64,000 nt of DNA from Ampelocalamus luodianensis (GCA_036346255.1 CM070625.1:15275488-15339487); one strand, 5' to 3'; shown: positions 46,880 to 61,800, counted from the stretch's first letter. Notes: generated by a model from the sequence alone, not told the origin. Program-made: numbers and translations.

Positions 46880-49800
46880 TCACTGCGCGGTTCGGAAGCG
46901 TGCCTCGCTCTCCTGGACCGCGGCCTTGAGCTCCCTCTGCACCGGCGCCCTCGACGGCGGCATTATCAGGTCCTGCCATGCCGCCGCCGTGCCGTCGGGG
47001 TAGAGCTCGCCGACGCAGTTGGCCTCGTCGTTCAAGCCGCTCACCCTTTCCAGGCAGCCGATCTCTCCGGGATCCACCAGCAAGCTGCTCTCGCCGTCCT
47101 TCCATCCTATCAACTGCGACAGTGGAGTAGGTTCTTAACGAATCTGATACTCGTGAAATGGACTGGTCGTGCCGGGTTAGTCTGCTCACCTTTGCAGCAC
47201 CCGTGGAGTTGGTGCTATAGAGCCTCGCGTTGTCGACAAGGCCACAGTATCCCTGGAACGCGGTGGCGAATCGCTTGTGGGACTTCAGCTGGGACTTCAC
47301 CCTCACTGCTCTCCCGGCGATCACAGCTCTCCTGCCAATGCCAACGTTTAGTGGTGTACTTTGTTTGAATACAGGTATGAGCAGAAATCTTCCACCATTT
47401 CCTGACAGCTTAAGAGATGCTTTTTTAGGTGAGATGCTCAGTACACGAAACTGAACTATAGAGGTATGAGCAGTGGGCATAAATGGGCAGAGTTTCAGTG
47501 ATGTAGGGGCTACTTTTGGCATGGATGTTTCATTAAAAAAAGGGCATGAATTAAGCTATGAACTGTACCTGATTCCCCTGATAACTGCGAGGTAGGCATC
47601 ACAGACTACACCGACGAGCTCGATGCGGTACGGCTTCCTCACTCTCGTCTCGTCCTCTTCGTCGGTACTAGAGTCCTCAACTGGCTCCCAGTACTCCTCG
47701 GTGATTGTTCCGTCTTCGGTGACCTTGTAGCCAACGCCCATGCGGTACCGCTGCCGGTGCACGGCCCTGGCCATGTCTATCGTCTGCTGGACAAACGGCT
47801 CCCACGACAGGGTGCCGTCCATGATCACATCCCTCCCTTCGTTTAGCGCGGTCACGAGGAGCGATGAGGCTGCGTCCATCGACGACTGGTGCACCTGCAC
47901 CAAAGTTGTGAGGCCCGATTTCCACTTTCCAGATACTTGAACATGCACGCTACATAAAAGTGTACAATACCATGGTGCAAGGAAGCATGGTGACCTAGGA
48001 ATTGTATGTTGTTTGGATAGGATACGTTACTTGTTTCAGGCTTTCAGTATGTTTGAAATGTGCACATGAGGTTGTAGGTTTGCTTCTTGTTTGAAGTCTC
48101 AAGCATTAGAATCTGGAGAGTTGCAAGATTGTACATTTTTTTATAAAAAGGTCAGAGATATTTCTTTTATGATAGCAAACATATTAAGAAATACCAGCTC
48201 TGCGGTCTGCAGCATGTCATTGTGATGGCCTCTAGAACTGATGGCTCGATAGATAACATCAGTTTCCTTGAAAGCATCTGCCTCCACCACCACTGCATTT
48301 GCTGCTGCTCCAGACCAGAATGCTCTGCAAATCATGAAATGTATAGCAGGGTGATCAGCTTATAGCCAGGAAGTCTTCTTGTAAGGTGAGCTTTGTCTTT
48401 AGATGCTCTACTTGCTTTGATGAAAGTCTCCACAAAAGTTTTTCTCTTCTCAATTTAATTCTAATAAGTCGGCATTTCTCATTCATCAACTCTACATTTC
48501 TATATGACCAAGTTGCAGATTAAAGACCAAATCGACATTCTTTTCGTTTATGAAACTGGATGTACACATTGAGAAACATACTCGTATAGTGAGATTAAAT
48601 ACTATTAGAGTGAACCTTAATTATATTGCAATGGGCCAAAAAGGACAATTTATACATATTACATGTGTAGGGATATATGCAAATAACACCACATACAAGA
48701 GACTAATACTGCACAACAAATACATATCTAACACTCCTCAAACTCATGATGGATCAACAACATTGAGTTTGGAGAAGTAGAAGCTGTGCTGAGCTCTAAT
48801 ATGTGCCTTGGTGAAGAAATCTGCTAGCTGAAACTCCGAAGACACGTACTGAAGAGCAACCACCTACGCTTGCACCAGCAATCTCATGTAGGAAGCATCA
48901 ACGCCAATATTTTGGTGAGCTCATGCTTTACTGGATCTCGAGCAATACTGATCGCATCAGCGCTGTCTAACAAGAGAGGAGTCGGCGCAGAAACAGAAAC
49001 ACCTAAGTCCTCAAGGAGCTACCGTAACCAACTGACATCAACAGTCAATGACGTCATAGCCCTCAACTCAGCCTCAACACTCAAACGAGAAACTGCAGTC
49101 TGCTTCTTGGTCTTCTAAGCAATCAGAGAGAACCAAGAAAGACACAGTAGGAACAAAGAGACCGACGATCAGAATGATCACTGGCCCAAGTCGCTCGAGT
49201 ACACAAGGAGACCAAGGATCATCCTAAGTAATGATCATATCATCCACATATAGAAGAAGAATCGTCCGATCACGAGAAGTATGAACAAAGATAGCAGGGT
49301 TGTGATCACTAGCGGTAGTGACAACCGACGAGAAGCGCTCAAACCAAGCGCGAGGGGCTGCTTTAGCCCATAAAGAGAGCGACGAAGGCGACAAACCATG
49401 TCGTTAGGGACGTAATACCCACGAGACGGCTGCATGTAGACCTCATGCAACTCGCCATTGAGAAAAGCATTCTTGATGTCCAACTAAGAGATGGATCACT
49501 GACGAACAGAGGCCACAACAAGTAGAATGTGAACAATGATTATATGAGCGACAGTAGCAAAAGTCTTGTCATAGTCACGACCATACTCCTACTGAAAATC
49601 ACACGCCACAAGACGAGTCTTGTAGCGCTCAAGGGAACCATTCGAGTGGGTCTTGATCTTGCATACCCAGTTGCACATGATAGGAGTGATACGAGAAGGT
49701 AGGGGGACAAGATCATAAGTTCTAGTACGCTTCAGAGTAGTAATCTCCTCTGTCATTGTTTGCTGCCACTCCTGGTGACCAACAACCTCACGGTAAATCA

Positions 49801-52800
49801 TAGGCTCAGCAAGAGCAGTGGTTGTGAAGCCGTAATGCTCAGGAGGAGGCTGGAGTAGGACCCAACAAGGACGGAAAAGTGGAAGGAGTGGAAGAAGGCT
49901 TAGCTGGAGGTGTAGCAGGCTGCGGAAGGCGAGAGTAGTGAAGTGGAAAGGGGGCGATGATCTCAACAAAATAAACCTCCAGAGGAGCGGGAACAGAGGC
50001 AGCCGAAGGAGAAGGAAGAGAATGAGGTGAAGTAGGTGAAGACGGTGACGAAACAGGAGCGGGAGGAGGAAGCAGAGAGCCAGGAAGGGATCAGAAAAGA
50101 AATCAACTCATAAGACGTTGAACTGGTGGAAGGACGAGGGTAATAAGGACATGACTCATCAAAAGTGACATCTCGAGAGATCCTCATCCTACGAGCAACA
50201 GGGTCATAACAACGATAACCCTTATGCTCAGAATTGTAACCAAGAAAAACACACTTAGCCGACTGAACAGTCAGCTTGGTGCACTCACGAGGTGGAAGAA
50301 GAACAAAGTAGACACAACCAAAGCAGTGAGGTGACTGTATAGAGGAGTCCTACTAGAGAGGCGCTCAACAGGATTACAACCTTGAAGAGTAGAGAAAGGA
50401 TGCAAGTTAGCAAGATAAGCAACCGTAGAAACAGCCTCGACACAAAAATAGGGCGGAACATGAGAGACAAATAAAATTGCATGAGCTGTCTCAAATAGGT
50501 GACGATGCTTACGCTCAGAGACACCATTATGAGCATGAACATCAGGATAGGAGTATTGAGGAAGAGTACCCTGCTCAGCAAGAAAACAACGAAGCATAAC
50601 AGACAGGTACTCACCAGTAGAGTCAGCACGAAACATACAAATGGCTGAGTCAAATTGAGTGCGAACCATAGTGGCAAACGATGGGTAAATATAAAGAACC
50701 TAACTGCGAAAAGACATAAGGTAGATCCAAGTTTATCAAGAATATTCATCAATGAAGATCACATAATAGCGATGACCCTTTCAAACGAAGGGCGGATCCC
50801 AAAAAGAGTAACTACAAGGCTAACTTTGCAATGATGGAGAAGAGTCACCGAACGTGTGGAGGTCTGCTTGCAGAGCTAGAGGAGTCGAGACAACTAAAGA
50901 AGAGAGTTGAAAAATTTAGGAAACAAAGATGAAAGGATCGATTGTATCCAGGCCTCGCTAATCTGCTCACTCAAATCCAGGTAAATGGATTATAGATTCG
51001 GGTGCATCAACACATGTTATGAGTATGTTGGATGAATTTAAATCATATACTCCATTCTCACCCACATACATGAGAACTATCCAAACGGCTGATGGAACAC
51101 CTCAACCCATTAAAGGGGTTGGTGTTGTCCAATGCAGTCCTTCCATTACACTACCATCAGTTTTACATATTCCACCGTTTTCAGTCAATTTGCTCTCAAT
51201 AAGTTCATTGGTTGATCATTTGGATTACCGAGTTATATTCGATCGAGAAACTTGTCTTGTTCAGGAGAGACAGAATGGCAGAAAGCTTAGGACTGGTGTC
51301 AGGAGTAATGGGTTGTGGTACTTGGATCCAAGGGAGGGAGATGTTGGGCTATGTACTACTTGGTGGCGACGTCAAGTGAAGAGGAGGCTAGGGTGATGCT
51401 TATGCATTATCGGCTGGGACATATATCTTTTGAAACTATGAGTAAGGTATTTTCGATGTAATGAACAAAGTGGATGTATAAACTAATGTGTGATGCATGT
51501 GAATTTAGAAAGCACATTAGATCCTTATATGTGAGCAAGGGACTCAGAGTGTGTCCCCTTTATATTTGTGCACTCGATGTATGGACATCTCCCGTTGTCT
51601 CTGCTAGTGGCATGAAATATTTTGTTACCTTTATTGGTTACCACACTCGTATGACTTGGATTTATATTATGAAACATAAAACAGAGGTGCTAAAATGCTT
51701 CCAAGACTTCTATGCGTATGTCAAGAATCAATTCAATACCCATGTCCAGAATATAAGAACAGACAATGGAACAGAGTATGTAAATAAGGAGTTTGATACA
51801 TTCTTATCAGCCAAAGGAATCTTACATCAAACCTCCTGTCTAGATACACCCCCTCAGAATGGAGTGGCTGAAAGGAAAATTGTCATCTCTTGAGGTAGCC
51901 CTGGCCACTCATGTATACTATGAATGTGCCTAAATTTTTGTGGAGTGAAGGATTAGATCGCAACATACCTCATCAATCGTATGCCATCAAGAATACTTGG
52001 AATGAAGACTCCATGTGAGATGTTGAAAGGAAAAAATGAGTTCATCGTCTCTCCAAAAGTATTTGGATGTACATGCTTCATTCGAGATCACAGACCTCGG
52101 GGAAAGCTGGATCCTCAGTCCGTTAAGTGCATCTTCTGGGATACTTGCATGCAAGGGATATAAGTGTTGAAGCCCTTTTGAACGACACACGCTTGTGAGT
52201 ATGGATGTGACTTTCGAGAGTCGAGCCCTTTATGGAGAGAAACTGATTTGAGTTCTTTGCTTGACCTCGACTCTCCTAGCATGGATGATGCTTGTTAAGA
52301 GGGGAGCTTGAAGCCCCAAGGATTGATTGAGGAAGAGTACCTGCTCGGCAAAGAAAACAACGAAGCATATGATGGTACTCACCGAGAAGTCGACACGAAA
52401 CATACAAATGGCTGAGTCAAATTGAGTGCGAACCATAGTGGCAAACGATGGGTAAATATAAAGAACCTAACTGCGAAAAGACATAAGGTAGATCCAAGTT
52501 TATCAAGAATATTCATCAATGAAGATCACATAATAGCGATGACCCCTTTCGAAACGAAGGGGGCGGATCCCAAACATCATAATGAACAAGATAAAAAAGG
52601 ATGTTGAGACACAAAATCACTAGAGGGATATGGGAGTTGCAACTGCTTGCCAAGCTTGCAACCCGCAAAGTGTAAAGAGGTGTCACCAAAAACAGACCCA
52701 AGGACACCACACCCTACTAGCGAAGAAAGACATGAATCATCAATGTGACCCAAGCGGTAATGCCACTGGACAAAGGTAGCAGTGAAAGAAGCCACTGAAG

Positions 52801-55800
52801 CGGAGGCGGTAGAAGTGGTCAACTGGCTGGTGGAGGTAGCAGAAGGAAGGTGCAGCCAATCGAGCTCCGATAAGTGTTGTGAATCACGACGCCTAGGGCC
52901 AATCCCAACCAGAGTCCCGGTGCATCGATCCTGAACACAACAAGAGTCAGACTCAAGAATGATCAATGATCTGACTGACCGACATAAGCTACATGGCTAG
53001 TTTGGGAACATGAGAGACAACAAGAACAAGAAAAAAAGTAGAAATAGTGCGTTGTCCTGCAACAGGAATAGAGGTATAATCTGCAGTCTGAACTGTGAGA
53101 GAAAGAGCTGGAGGAATCACAAAAGTGAGGTGAGTGAAATCCGGTGTCATGTGAAAAGACACACCAGAATCCAGAATCCAAGGGAATTTTATACCTAAGG
53201 AAGGAGGTGGTGGTAGCGGAGCAGCAGAACCAGATGAAGCTGAGGCGACAAGGCGTCGAAGCAGAGTGAGCATCTCCCGATGGACCTCTACGTAGGAGCT
53301 CTGGCGATAGCCTGACGGAAAAGAGCCACCACCACTCGTCGGAGGACGACCACCCTTGCAGTCCTGGTTCTTCCGCTTGTAGCATTGCTAAAACATGTGG
53401 CCGTCACGGTCACAGTAGGTGCAGTGGAGACCCGTAGTAGAAGCAGCTGCCACCACTGCAGCCAAAGCCACCGGTGCAGCAAGAGAGGAAGCCACTGTAG
53501 GTGCTAGAGAAGAAGATGCCTGAGCAGCCAAAACAGAGGTGGGCTGCCACTGGCCCACGCCACAAAGGCGAGTCTCCTCAACACAAACAGCAGTAAGAGC
53601 CTCCAGCCCGAACAGATGAGGCTGACAAGTCACTAGAGGAGCACGAACGGGTTCAAACTCTTACCGAAGATGTGTTAGGAACTTGTAGAGGTGGTGAGTC
53701 TCCAAGTGAGTCCGCTGGACACGCAACAAGGATAGGTCCGACAGACGTCCGGTCCCAGAGAGTCAAGTTGACGCCACACCACGGACATTTGTTGTAAAAG
53801 TCATCCACAGTGGCATCAAGTTGCTGAAGGGAGTGTGCCTGGTGCGCGGCAGTTGAGACATCGGCAACTCCATCACATCCATAGAGATGGCCACAGTCAT
53901 GCTACCTACCAAGATGGCAGAAGCATGAGCCTCGTCGTCCTGCCACCTCTTGTAGGAGTGGAGCTGAGTCTGGTACACCTCCATGACCCCTTCAAAGACA
54001 GTAATCATAGCCTGTTGGGTAGCCTCATCGACATCCGCAAGGAACTGAGGTGCGACCAGCATTGTGGAGCAAGGTGGACAAGGCCACTCTCCAGTAAGGT
54101 GGCCCGAGAGGTGCTGGCTCCGCATGTGGATCCTCGTATGCAGGGCCCACTCATGTAGTTCATCCTGTCAAAGATGACCTTCAAAACTGAGACGACAGCC
54201 GAGCCACTAGGGGTGGCCATTGTGCGCAGAATCCGCTAGAAGGGGTTTCGCGACGACATGGAGATGCTCGACATCAGCGTAGGGTTGCTACCCGTGGAGT
54301 TCAAGGCGAAAAGGCGGCGGTTGGGTCGAGCGGCGGCGGCACGGCCAGCGGGTATGGCGATAAGATCGGCGGGAAGAGCCCGCTAGTTGTCGGTGGCCAC
54401 AGTGGCGGCGGCGGCGTCGGTGCAAGTTGGGAGGTGACGGTGTTGTCTCCCGTGGCGGCAGCGGCGACCGGATCTACAGTGGAGAGAGGCGGAGATGAGG
54501 TCGTGGCATCGTCTCCGTAGCGACGGCAGCGGCAGCGGGGAGATGTCCTGATGCGGCGGCGTGGCCCAACAACCCGACAGTGGCGGTGGATCTTGTGCGA
54601 CCTGCGGCTGCGGCAGATGGGGTTGTGCCGATGTTGACGGCCCTCAGGTGGATCTAGGGGTTGGGTGGATGGTGAAGAGAGAAGGAAGAGGGAAACTCTA
54701 ACCCTAACCTTCTCATTATACCATATTAGAGTGAACCTTAATTATATTGCAATGGACCAAAAAGCCAATGTATACATGTTACATGTGTAGGGAAATATGC
54801 AAGGAACACCCTATAGAAGGGAAGGGAGAGGCGGCGTGCCGGGTGGAGGTGGAAGGGTTGTGGTAGCTGGTGGCGGCCGTCACCGCCGGAGGGGCCAGCA
54901 CGGACGCGTTTGACCGGGCGAGCACGGCACTGCGGGAGGCGGAGGTCGGCGGGAGGAAGGGCGGTGGCCGCGGGGAGGTACGCTGGGCCACCTCCTGAGT
55001 GCAGCCATTGGAGGGGGAGGGGGAGAAGAAGCATCTGCGCAACATGCACACATTTCTTGGCTACATCTGGGATGCACTCTTCTTCCAGAGTAGTTCTCGG
55101 GGACAGGAGTGAGTAGCTGTTGCCGTCTCGAGCTGAAACATCCCCAATTGATAAAGCCTCGTACTCTCTGCTTGCTTTGCTCGATTCGGTAGAACAAGGG
55201 GTGAGGATAGTCTTTGTACTTGAGGTCGTCTTTGCATGCTATGTGGGAGAATCAAAGACTGCAGCAGGTGCTCGAGACGTTGGCACAACTTCTCACAGAG
55301 AAGACGAGTGGGGCATCGGCCTCAAGCAGGGCAATTGTCCCTCATACTGAGACTGTGCAGAAAATAGAATTGACATCAAATGATGTTAAGTTAGAAGGTC
55401 TGAGAAATTACTTGAGTTGGTCACGAAGGGCATTGTTGATTCTGAGGACAAAAGGGCTGGAGAGCTTCGTCAAAAGAGAATCAATTGAACCGGTGGACAA
55501 GACAGGTGCAGAATGGCGAACTTGGAGTACTACCAACTCATTGGTGGTGGTGTGGCTGTTGAATTCGGTGTCTCTGACTATTGCTACAACTGTCGAGACC
55601 ATCTCAAATGCGGCTGAGGTATGGAAAACTCTATCAAAATTACACTCGGGAGCAGGAAATGTGATGTTGATGGTTGAGACACAGGAGAGAGTTAGTGATC
55701 TGAGACAGGGGGAGAGCTCCGTGATGGAGTATGTTGCTGAGCTGCAGCGGTTGTGGGTTGATCTAGATCACTATGATCCTCTTGAGTTGCCTCATGCAGA

Positions 55801-58800
55801 CTGCATATCCACTGTTAAGAAGTGGATTGAACGTAGGCGGGTGATTGAATTTCTGAAAGGGCTAAATCTAAGATTTGATGGAAGATGAGCTACTATTTTT
55901 CACTAGCCTACTCTTCCTACACTAAAGGGAGCAATTGCTACTATTGCACAAGAAGAGACTAGATTAAATGTGATGACAAGCACTACATTGCCAGTTACCC
56001 GTCCTGTCTTTGCATTAACTAAAACAAGAGATTGTTTCAATTGTGGTGAGACAGGTCACCTAAGTCGGAACTATCCCCATCCCCGTAAGCCTAATCGGGG
56101 TAAAGACCGGGTCTATGTTAAGAATGGACAGAAAGACGGTGGAAGCAAGGAAGGCAAGAGTAACTACAAGGCTAACTTTGCAATGACTGGAGAAGAGTCA
56201 CCTGAACGTGTGGAGGTCTCAGTTGCAGAGCTAGAGGAGCTGAGACAGCTAAAGAAGAGAGTTGAAAAATTTAGGAAACAAAGATGAAAGGACTGCGATT
56301 GTATCCAGCGCTTCCGCTAATCTGGCTCACTCAAATCCAGGTAAATGGATTATAGATTCGGGTGCATCAACACATGTTATGAGTATGTTGGATGAATTTA
56401 AATCATATACTCCATTCTCACCCACATACATGAGAACTATCCAAACGGCTGATGGAACACCTCAACCCATTAAAGGGGTTGGTGTTGTCCAATGCAGTCC
56501 TTCCATTACACTACCATCAGTTTTACATATTCCACCGTTTTCAGTCAATTTGCTCTCAATAAGTTCATTGGTTGATCATTTGGATTACCGAGTTATATTC
56601 GATCGAGAAACTTGTCTTGTTCAGGAGAGACAGAATGGCAGAAAGCTTAGGACTAGTGTCAGGAGTAATGGGTTGTGGTACTTGGATCCAAGGGAGGGAG
56701 ATGTTGGGCTATGTACTACTTGGTGGCGACGTCAAGTGAAGAGGAGGCTAGGGTGATGCTTATGCATTATCGGCTGGGACATATATCTTTTGAAACTATG
56801 AGTAAGGTATTTTCTGATGTAATGAACAAAGTGGACAGAAGTAAACTAATGTGTGATGCATGTGAATTTAGAAAGCACATTAGATCCTTATATGTGAGCA
56901 AGGGACTCTGTAGTGTGTCCCCCTTTATATTTGTGCACTCTGATGTATGGACATCTCCTGTTGTCTCTGCTAGTGGCATGAAATATTTTGTTACCTTTAT
57001 TGGTTACCACACTCGTATGACTTGGATTTATATTATGAAACATAAAACAGAGGTGCTAAAATGCTTCCAAGACTTCTATGCGTATGTCAAGAATCAATTC
57101 AATACCCATGTCCAGAATATAAGAACAGACAATGGAACAGAGTATGTAAATAAGGAGTTTGATACATTCTTATCAGCCAAAGGAATCTTACATCAAACCT
57201 CCTGTCTAGATACACCCCCTCAGAATGGAGTGGCTGAAAGGAAAAATCGTCATCTCTTGGAGGTAGCCCGGTCACTCATGTATACTATGAATGTGCCTAA
57301 ATTTTTGTGGAGTGAAGCAGTTATGACTGCAACATACCTCATCAATCGTATGCCATCAAGAATACTTGGAATGAAGACTCCATGTGAGATGTTGAAAGGA
57401 AAAAATGAGTTCATCGTCTCTCCAAAAGTATTTGGATGTACATGCTTCATTCGAGATCACAGACCCTCGGTGGGAAAGCTGGATCCTCAGGCTGTTAAGT
57501 GCATCTTCCTGGGATACTCTTCTGTACAGAAGGGATATAAGTGTTGAAGCCCTTTTGAACGACACACGTTTGTGAGTATGGATGTGACTTTCAGAGAGTC
57601 AGAGCCCTTTTATGGAGAGAAAACTGATTTGAGTTCTTTGCTTGACCTCGACTCTCCTAGCATGGATGATGCTTGTTAAGAGGGGGAGCTTGAAGCCCCA
57701 AGGATTGAGGAAGATGAGCAACCAAGAGTTGTGGTTGGTTCAATTCCATGTCCTATGAGTAGAGATAGGTGGAGAAGGATCAATGAGGAGGAAAATCTAA
57801 GGGTGTATTCAAGAAGGCAGCAGCAGCAGGTTCCAACAGCAGGCGGGGCACAATTGCAGGGAGAGCAACAACAATAGCAGGTTCCAGCAGCTATTGAAGG
57901 TGTTGACATATCTGATGATGAGCTATGTGCTACAGATGATTCGATGGATCTGCCTATTGCCTTGAGGAAGGAACCACGAGCTGGGGCAGGGAAACCTCTC
58001 CTAAGGTATGGTTTCGAGCATGATATAGCGAACTATGTGTCATATAGATCTCTGTCACCAGAGTACAAAGCTTTTATTGTTTCACTACAGTCTGCAGTAA
58101 TTCCAACTGATTGGAGAGCCGCGAAGCAAGACTCCAAGTGGCACAAGGCTATGCTGGAAGAACTGGCAGCTCTAGAGAAGAATAAGACTTGAGAGCTTGT
58201 ATCTCTCCCAATAGGGAAAAAGGTGGTTAATTGCAAATGGGTCTACACTGTAAAGTAAGACCCAAATGGAAAGATTGAAATATACAAGGCTAGGCGTGTG
58301 GCAAATGGTTATAGTTAGGCCTATGGGATTGACTATGATGAGACTTTTGTACCGTTGGCAAAAATGAGTACAGTGAGAACGTTGATATCCTGTGTAGCAA
58401 ATCGTAATTGGCCTTTATATCAACTTGATGTGAAGAATGCATTCTTACATAGTGATCTTCAGGAAGAGGTTTACATGGAGATTCCACCTGGTTGTGGTAC
58501 ACCTCAGACTAAGGGGAAAGTCCGTAGGTTGAGGAAGTCATTGTATGGGCTTAAACAATCTCCAAGAGCATGGTTTGATCGATTTCGCCGTGCTATGTGT
58601 GGTATGGGCTACAGGTAGTGTAATGGGGATTACACTGTGTTCTACCGTCACTCAGAGGGTCACACCACAATCCTTACGGTATATGTGGATGACATCGTCA
58701 TTACAGGAGATGATAATGTTGAGATGTCGCAACTAAAACAGAGACTGAGCAAGGAGTTTGAGGTTAAGAATCTAGGCCAGCTGAAATATTTCTTAGGCAT

Positions 58801-61800
58801 TGAAATCGCAAGGTCACCCAAAGGAATAGTTCTCTCACAACGGAAGTATGTTTTGGATCTTCTCAATGATACAGGAATGCTTGGATGCCGAGCTGCAATG
58901 ACCCCAGTTGATCAACACCATAAATTGTGTGCTCAGTCAGGAGATCCAGTTGATAAGGAGAGCTGCAGAGACTTGTTGGTCGTCTCATTTACTTGTGTCA
59001 CACAAGGCTTGACATCTCTTATACAGTAAGCGTTGTGAGTTTCTTACATGCATAACCCTAGGAGTGGACATTTGGAAGCAGCTCATCGAATCCTACGATA
59101 CTTAAAGGGGAGTCCTAGAAAAGGCCTATGGTTCAAAAGGAATGATCACCTGGACGTTGATGGCTATTGTGATGCTGATTGGGCTAACTGGCTTGATGAT
59201 AGGAGATCAACATCAGGGTATTATGTCTTTATAGGGGGAAATTTAGTATCTTGGAGAAGTAAGAAGCAATCGGTGGTGTCCAGATCAACGGCCGAGGTAG
59301 AATATAGATCCATGGCAATATGCTTGTGTGAAATGCTATGGATTAGAGGTCTCTTATCGGAGTTGAGGTTACTAACAAGTGGACCATTAAAACTTTGGTG
59401 TGACAACCAATCAGCAATCAACATTGCAAATAATCCAGTTCAGCATGACCGAACAAAACATGTGGAGATTGATCGGTTCTTCATCAAAGAGAGACTTAAT
59501 GAGGGTACCTTGAAGTTGAGTCATGTAACTTCCAAAGAACAAATAGCCGATTATCTAACAAAGGAGTTGGGAACTAAGAAGTGTTTGTCGACATGTGACA
59601 AGATGAGAATGATAGATATCTATCGCCCATCTTGAGAGGAAGTGTTGAGTATATGGGTCATATACCGACCGGCCCATATGGCCCATGTATGTGTATGTAT
59701 ATACCAAGTGAGCAATAGTGAATACACAAGAAAAATTCACAAATCTACAGTATCCGATTGACACCCCTAATGGAAGTGATCAACTTACTCCTTGAGTATA
59801 TCTTTCAGTACAGTGCTCTTGCCAGCCCCCATCCCACCACCCATCAGGAGTAGAACAGGGCTGCGATCACTATGCGCTGCCGGGACCATCACATCGCTCC
59901 GTGGTGTCTCAACATGGCAAGATGGTCCTATGGCCTTCAGCTCCTCCACCAGTGTGGAGAATAGTCTGGTCACCTTTAAGTTTCTTGTGACCCTCTCAAA
60001 TCTCTGTTTCCTGTGTTTAGTGGAGAATCAGAAACTAGACTTCATACTTTCCAAAAAAAGGAACTAGACGTTTTGGTGTCAGAGGAACAGAGTTCACCTA
60101 CCTGTATATCTCATATGGGATTGAATTGGATCAAGTTATAGGCATGCTTTTCGAGATAGAAAAGACCATCTCGGATCTAAGTCGTAAGCATTTTCTCAAT
60201 CTGAACTCCTCTGTTTAAGAAATTCAGCATCTATCCTGTACCTTTGTCAGTTAGGTGAATATACGCTACACCAAAGGAACGTCTTAAGCATACAGTTCTT
60301 GTAAATTTGTTATTTTATTATATTCATACAATCTTTTATGGATGATTCCATGGATGAATTCAATTATAATTCTTGCATCCAGTCAGACTTCTGTTTACAA
60401 ATTAATAGATTCTCACTGAAATTATTGTGTCGCAGCCTCGCAGGGACCGTAAATGAATTAATTTTATAAATAATAATAATAACCGCATCACAAATTAGGC
60501 CAGGTAATTTGACAATGATTTTAGTCATAGAGAATACATTTCCAGAAAGTCTCCAATCGAACTTGAATCATGCATTGAACATTACAGACCAAACATGTGG
60601 TTCTAGGAATAATTAAAGTGACATAACTTTAGCCTTAGCACATGCTAATAATCTAAATCTTATTACTGTTGACTTCAGAAGATGCAATTTCTGCTAAAAT
60701 GTCCATTTTGTGCTCTGAAGGTGATCTAGTTGCAGTTAACTGGTATAATACTATTTGGTCAGATAGAACTTCGAAGTAAATAGAAAAGTCAGCTGACTAA
60801 ATAATTAAAATTCAAGAATCAAGTACTTCAAGGAACGAGATCCAACACAACAATAAATGAGAGATTCCCAAAAATATATGATACCAAAATATTTGCAGAA
60901 ATGGCACTCTGACCAAGAGATCATATGATTTGAATAATAGTACATCAGAGTGAAGAAGAACTTCTACTAGAGTTAACTAAGGAGATGATGGAAGGTAAAG
61001 CGGCTTGAACAAATGGACAGAAATAAAGCAAAGATTAGCCAACCATCGTGCATTAACATATTTGTACACTAATAGGCATGTGGCTTAAGCATGAATAATT
61101 ACCTAGTGGCCTCTAATACCATGCTCCTGAGTTTTCTTTTAGGCGCACCTTCTACAGTTAGAACCTGTGGAAATCACCACAGTATCAATATACAAAAATA
61201 TCAATGGAAGAAGAGTTTAAGAAGAAACAAGAGTTATTAGCTAAAATGGCATTTTTACGCGACAAAATAGCAAAAATAACCGCCGCGAGCGAATTGACAA
61301 AAATAGCACTGCGGATGTGCCCCCTATGCACCCCCACCGCTCTTCAGCACGGCAGTCACAAAAAGCATCGCTGTTCACTGTAGCAACACTATTCACTGCA
61401 ATGTTCAATGTTCACTACATTGTGCACAGTATGCGTGCGTGATTTATTTCGGTGCCATGAGGTGGGCGCACGGCAAGCTTGTTGCCGCGCGATGGGAGTA
61501 CGACAGGGGGATTCGGGCGGTAGGGGGCACGGCAAAGGCACGTGTCGCCAACTGGCACGTCCGCGGTGCCATTTTTGCCAATTCGCTCGCGGGGACTTAT
61601 TTTTTACATTTCATCGTGCAATAGTATCATCTTAACCAAGAAGGCCAACGCAGAAGTCACTGTACTCCCTTTACCTGGGTAATTATGTAAGTTGCATATT
61701 TCCAATGGAAGGAGAAGTAGCCAAGAATACATCTGTCGAGCTCCTCGATGAGCTTTACAATGAGGGATTTGGAATCCATGCTATTTTGGAAGAACGCAAA

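Larger units (their letters stand above)
48780..54723 (-). pseudogene. Copia element A gag-pol, minus strand, decayed and interrupted
   Basis: Read from 54723 downwards: primer-binding-site-like TGGTATAATGAG next to the LTR; gag fragments (54220-53640); CCHC-like CTYCDRDGHMF (about 53400); protease WILDSGVSFHMT (about 53180); pre-integrase WHYRLGHID (about 52750); integrase AHNGVSERKHRHLFE (about 50510); reverse transcriptase NWVCKIKTHSNGSLERYK (about 49640), MDIKNAFLNGELHEVYMQ and LRRSLYGLKQ (49483-49370); and an RNase H tail FQLADFFTK (about 48820). Many stops and frameshifts are present, and a foreign piece lies at 50806-52320. It is not mobile on its own. It lies in intron 4 of the zeta-domain gene, in the same orientation as that gene. 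Confidence 0.85.

Noticed and set aside
46841..47368. 175-residue plus-strand ORF
   Set aside because: Antisense to the last two exons of the zeta-domain gene, which read correctly on the minus strand.
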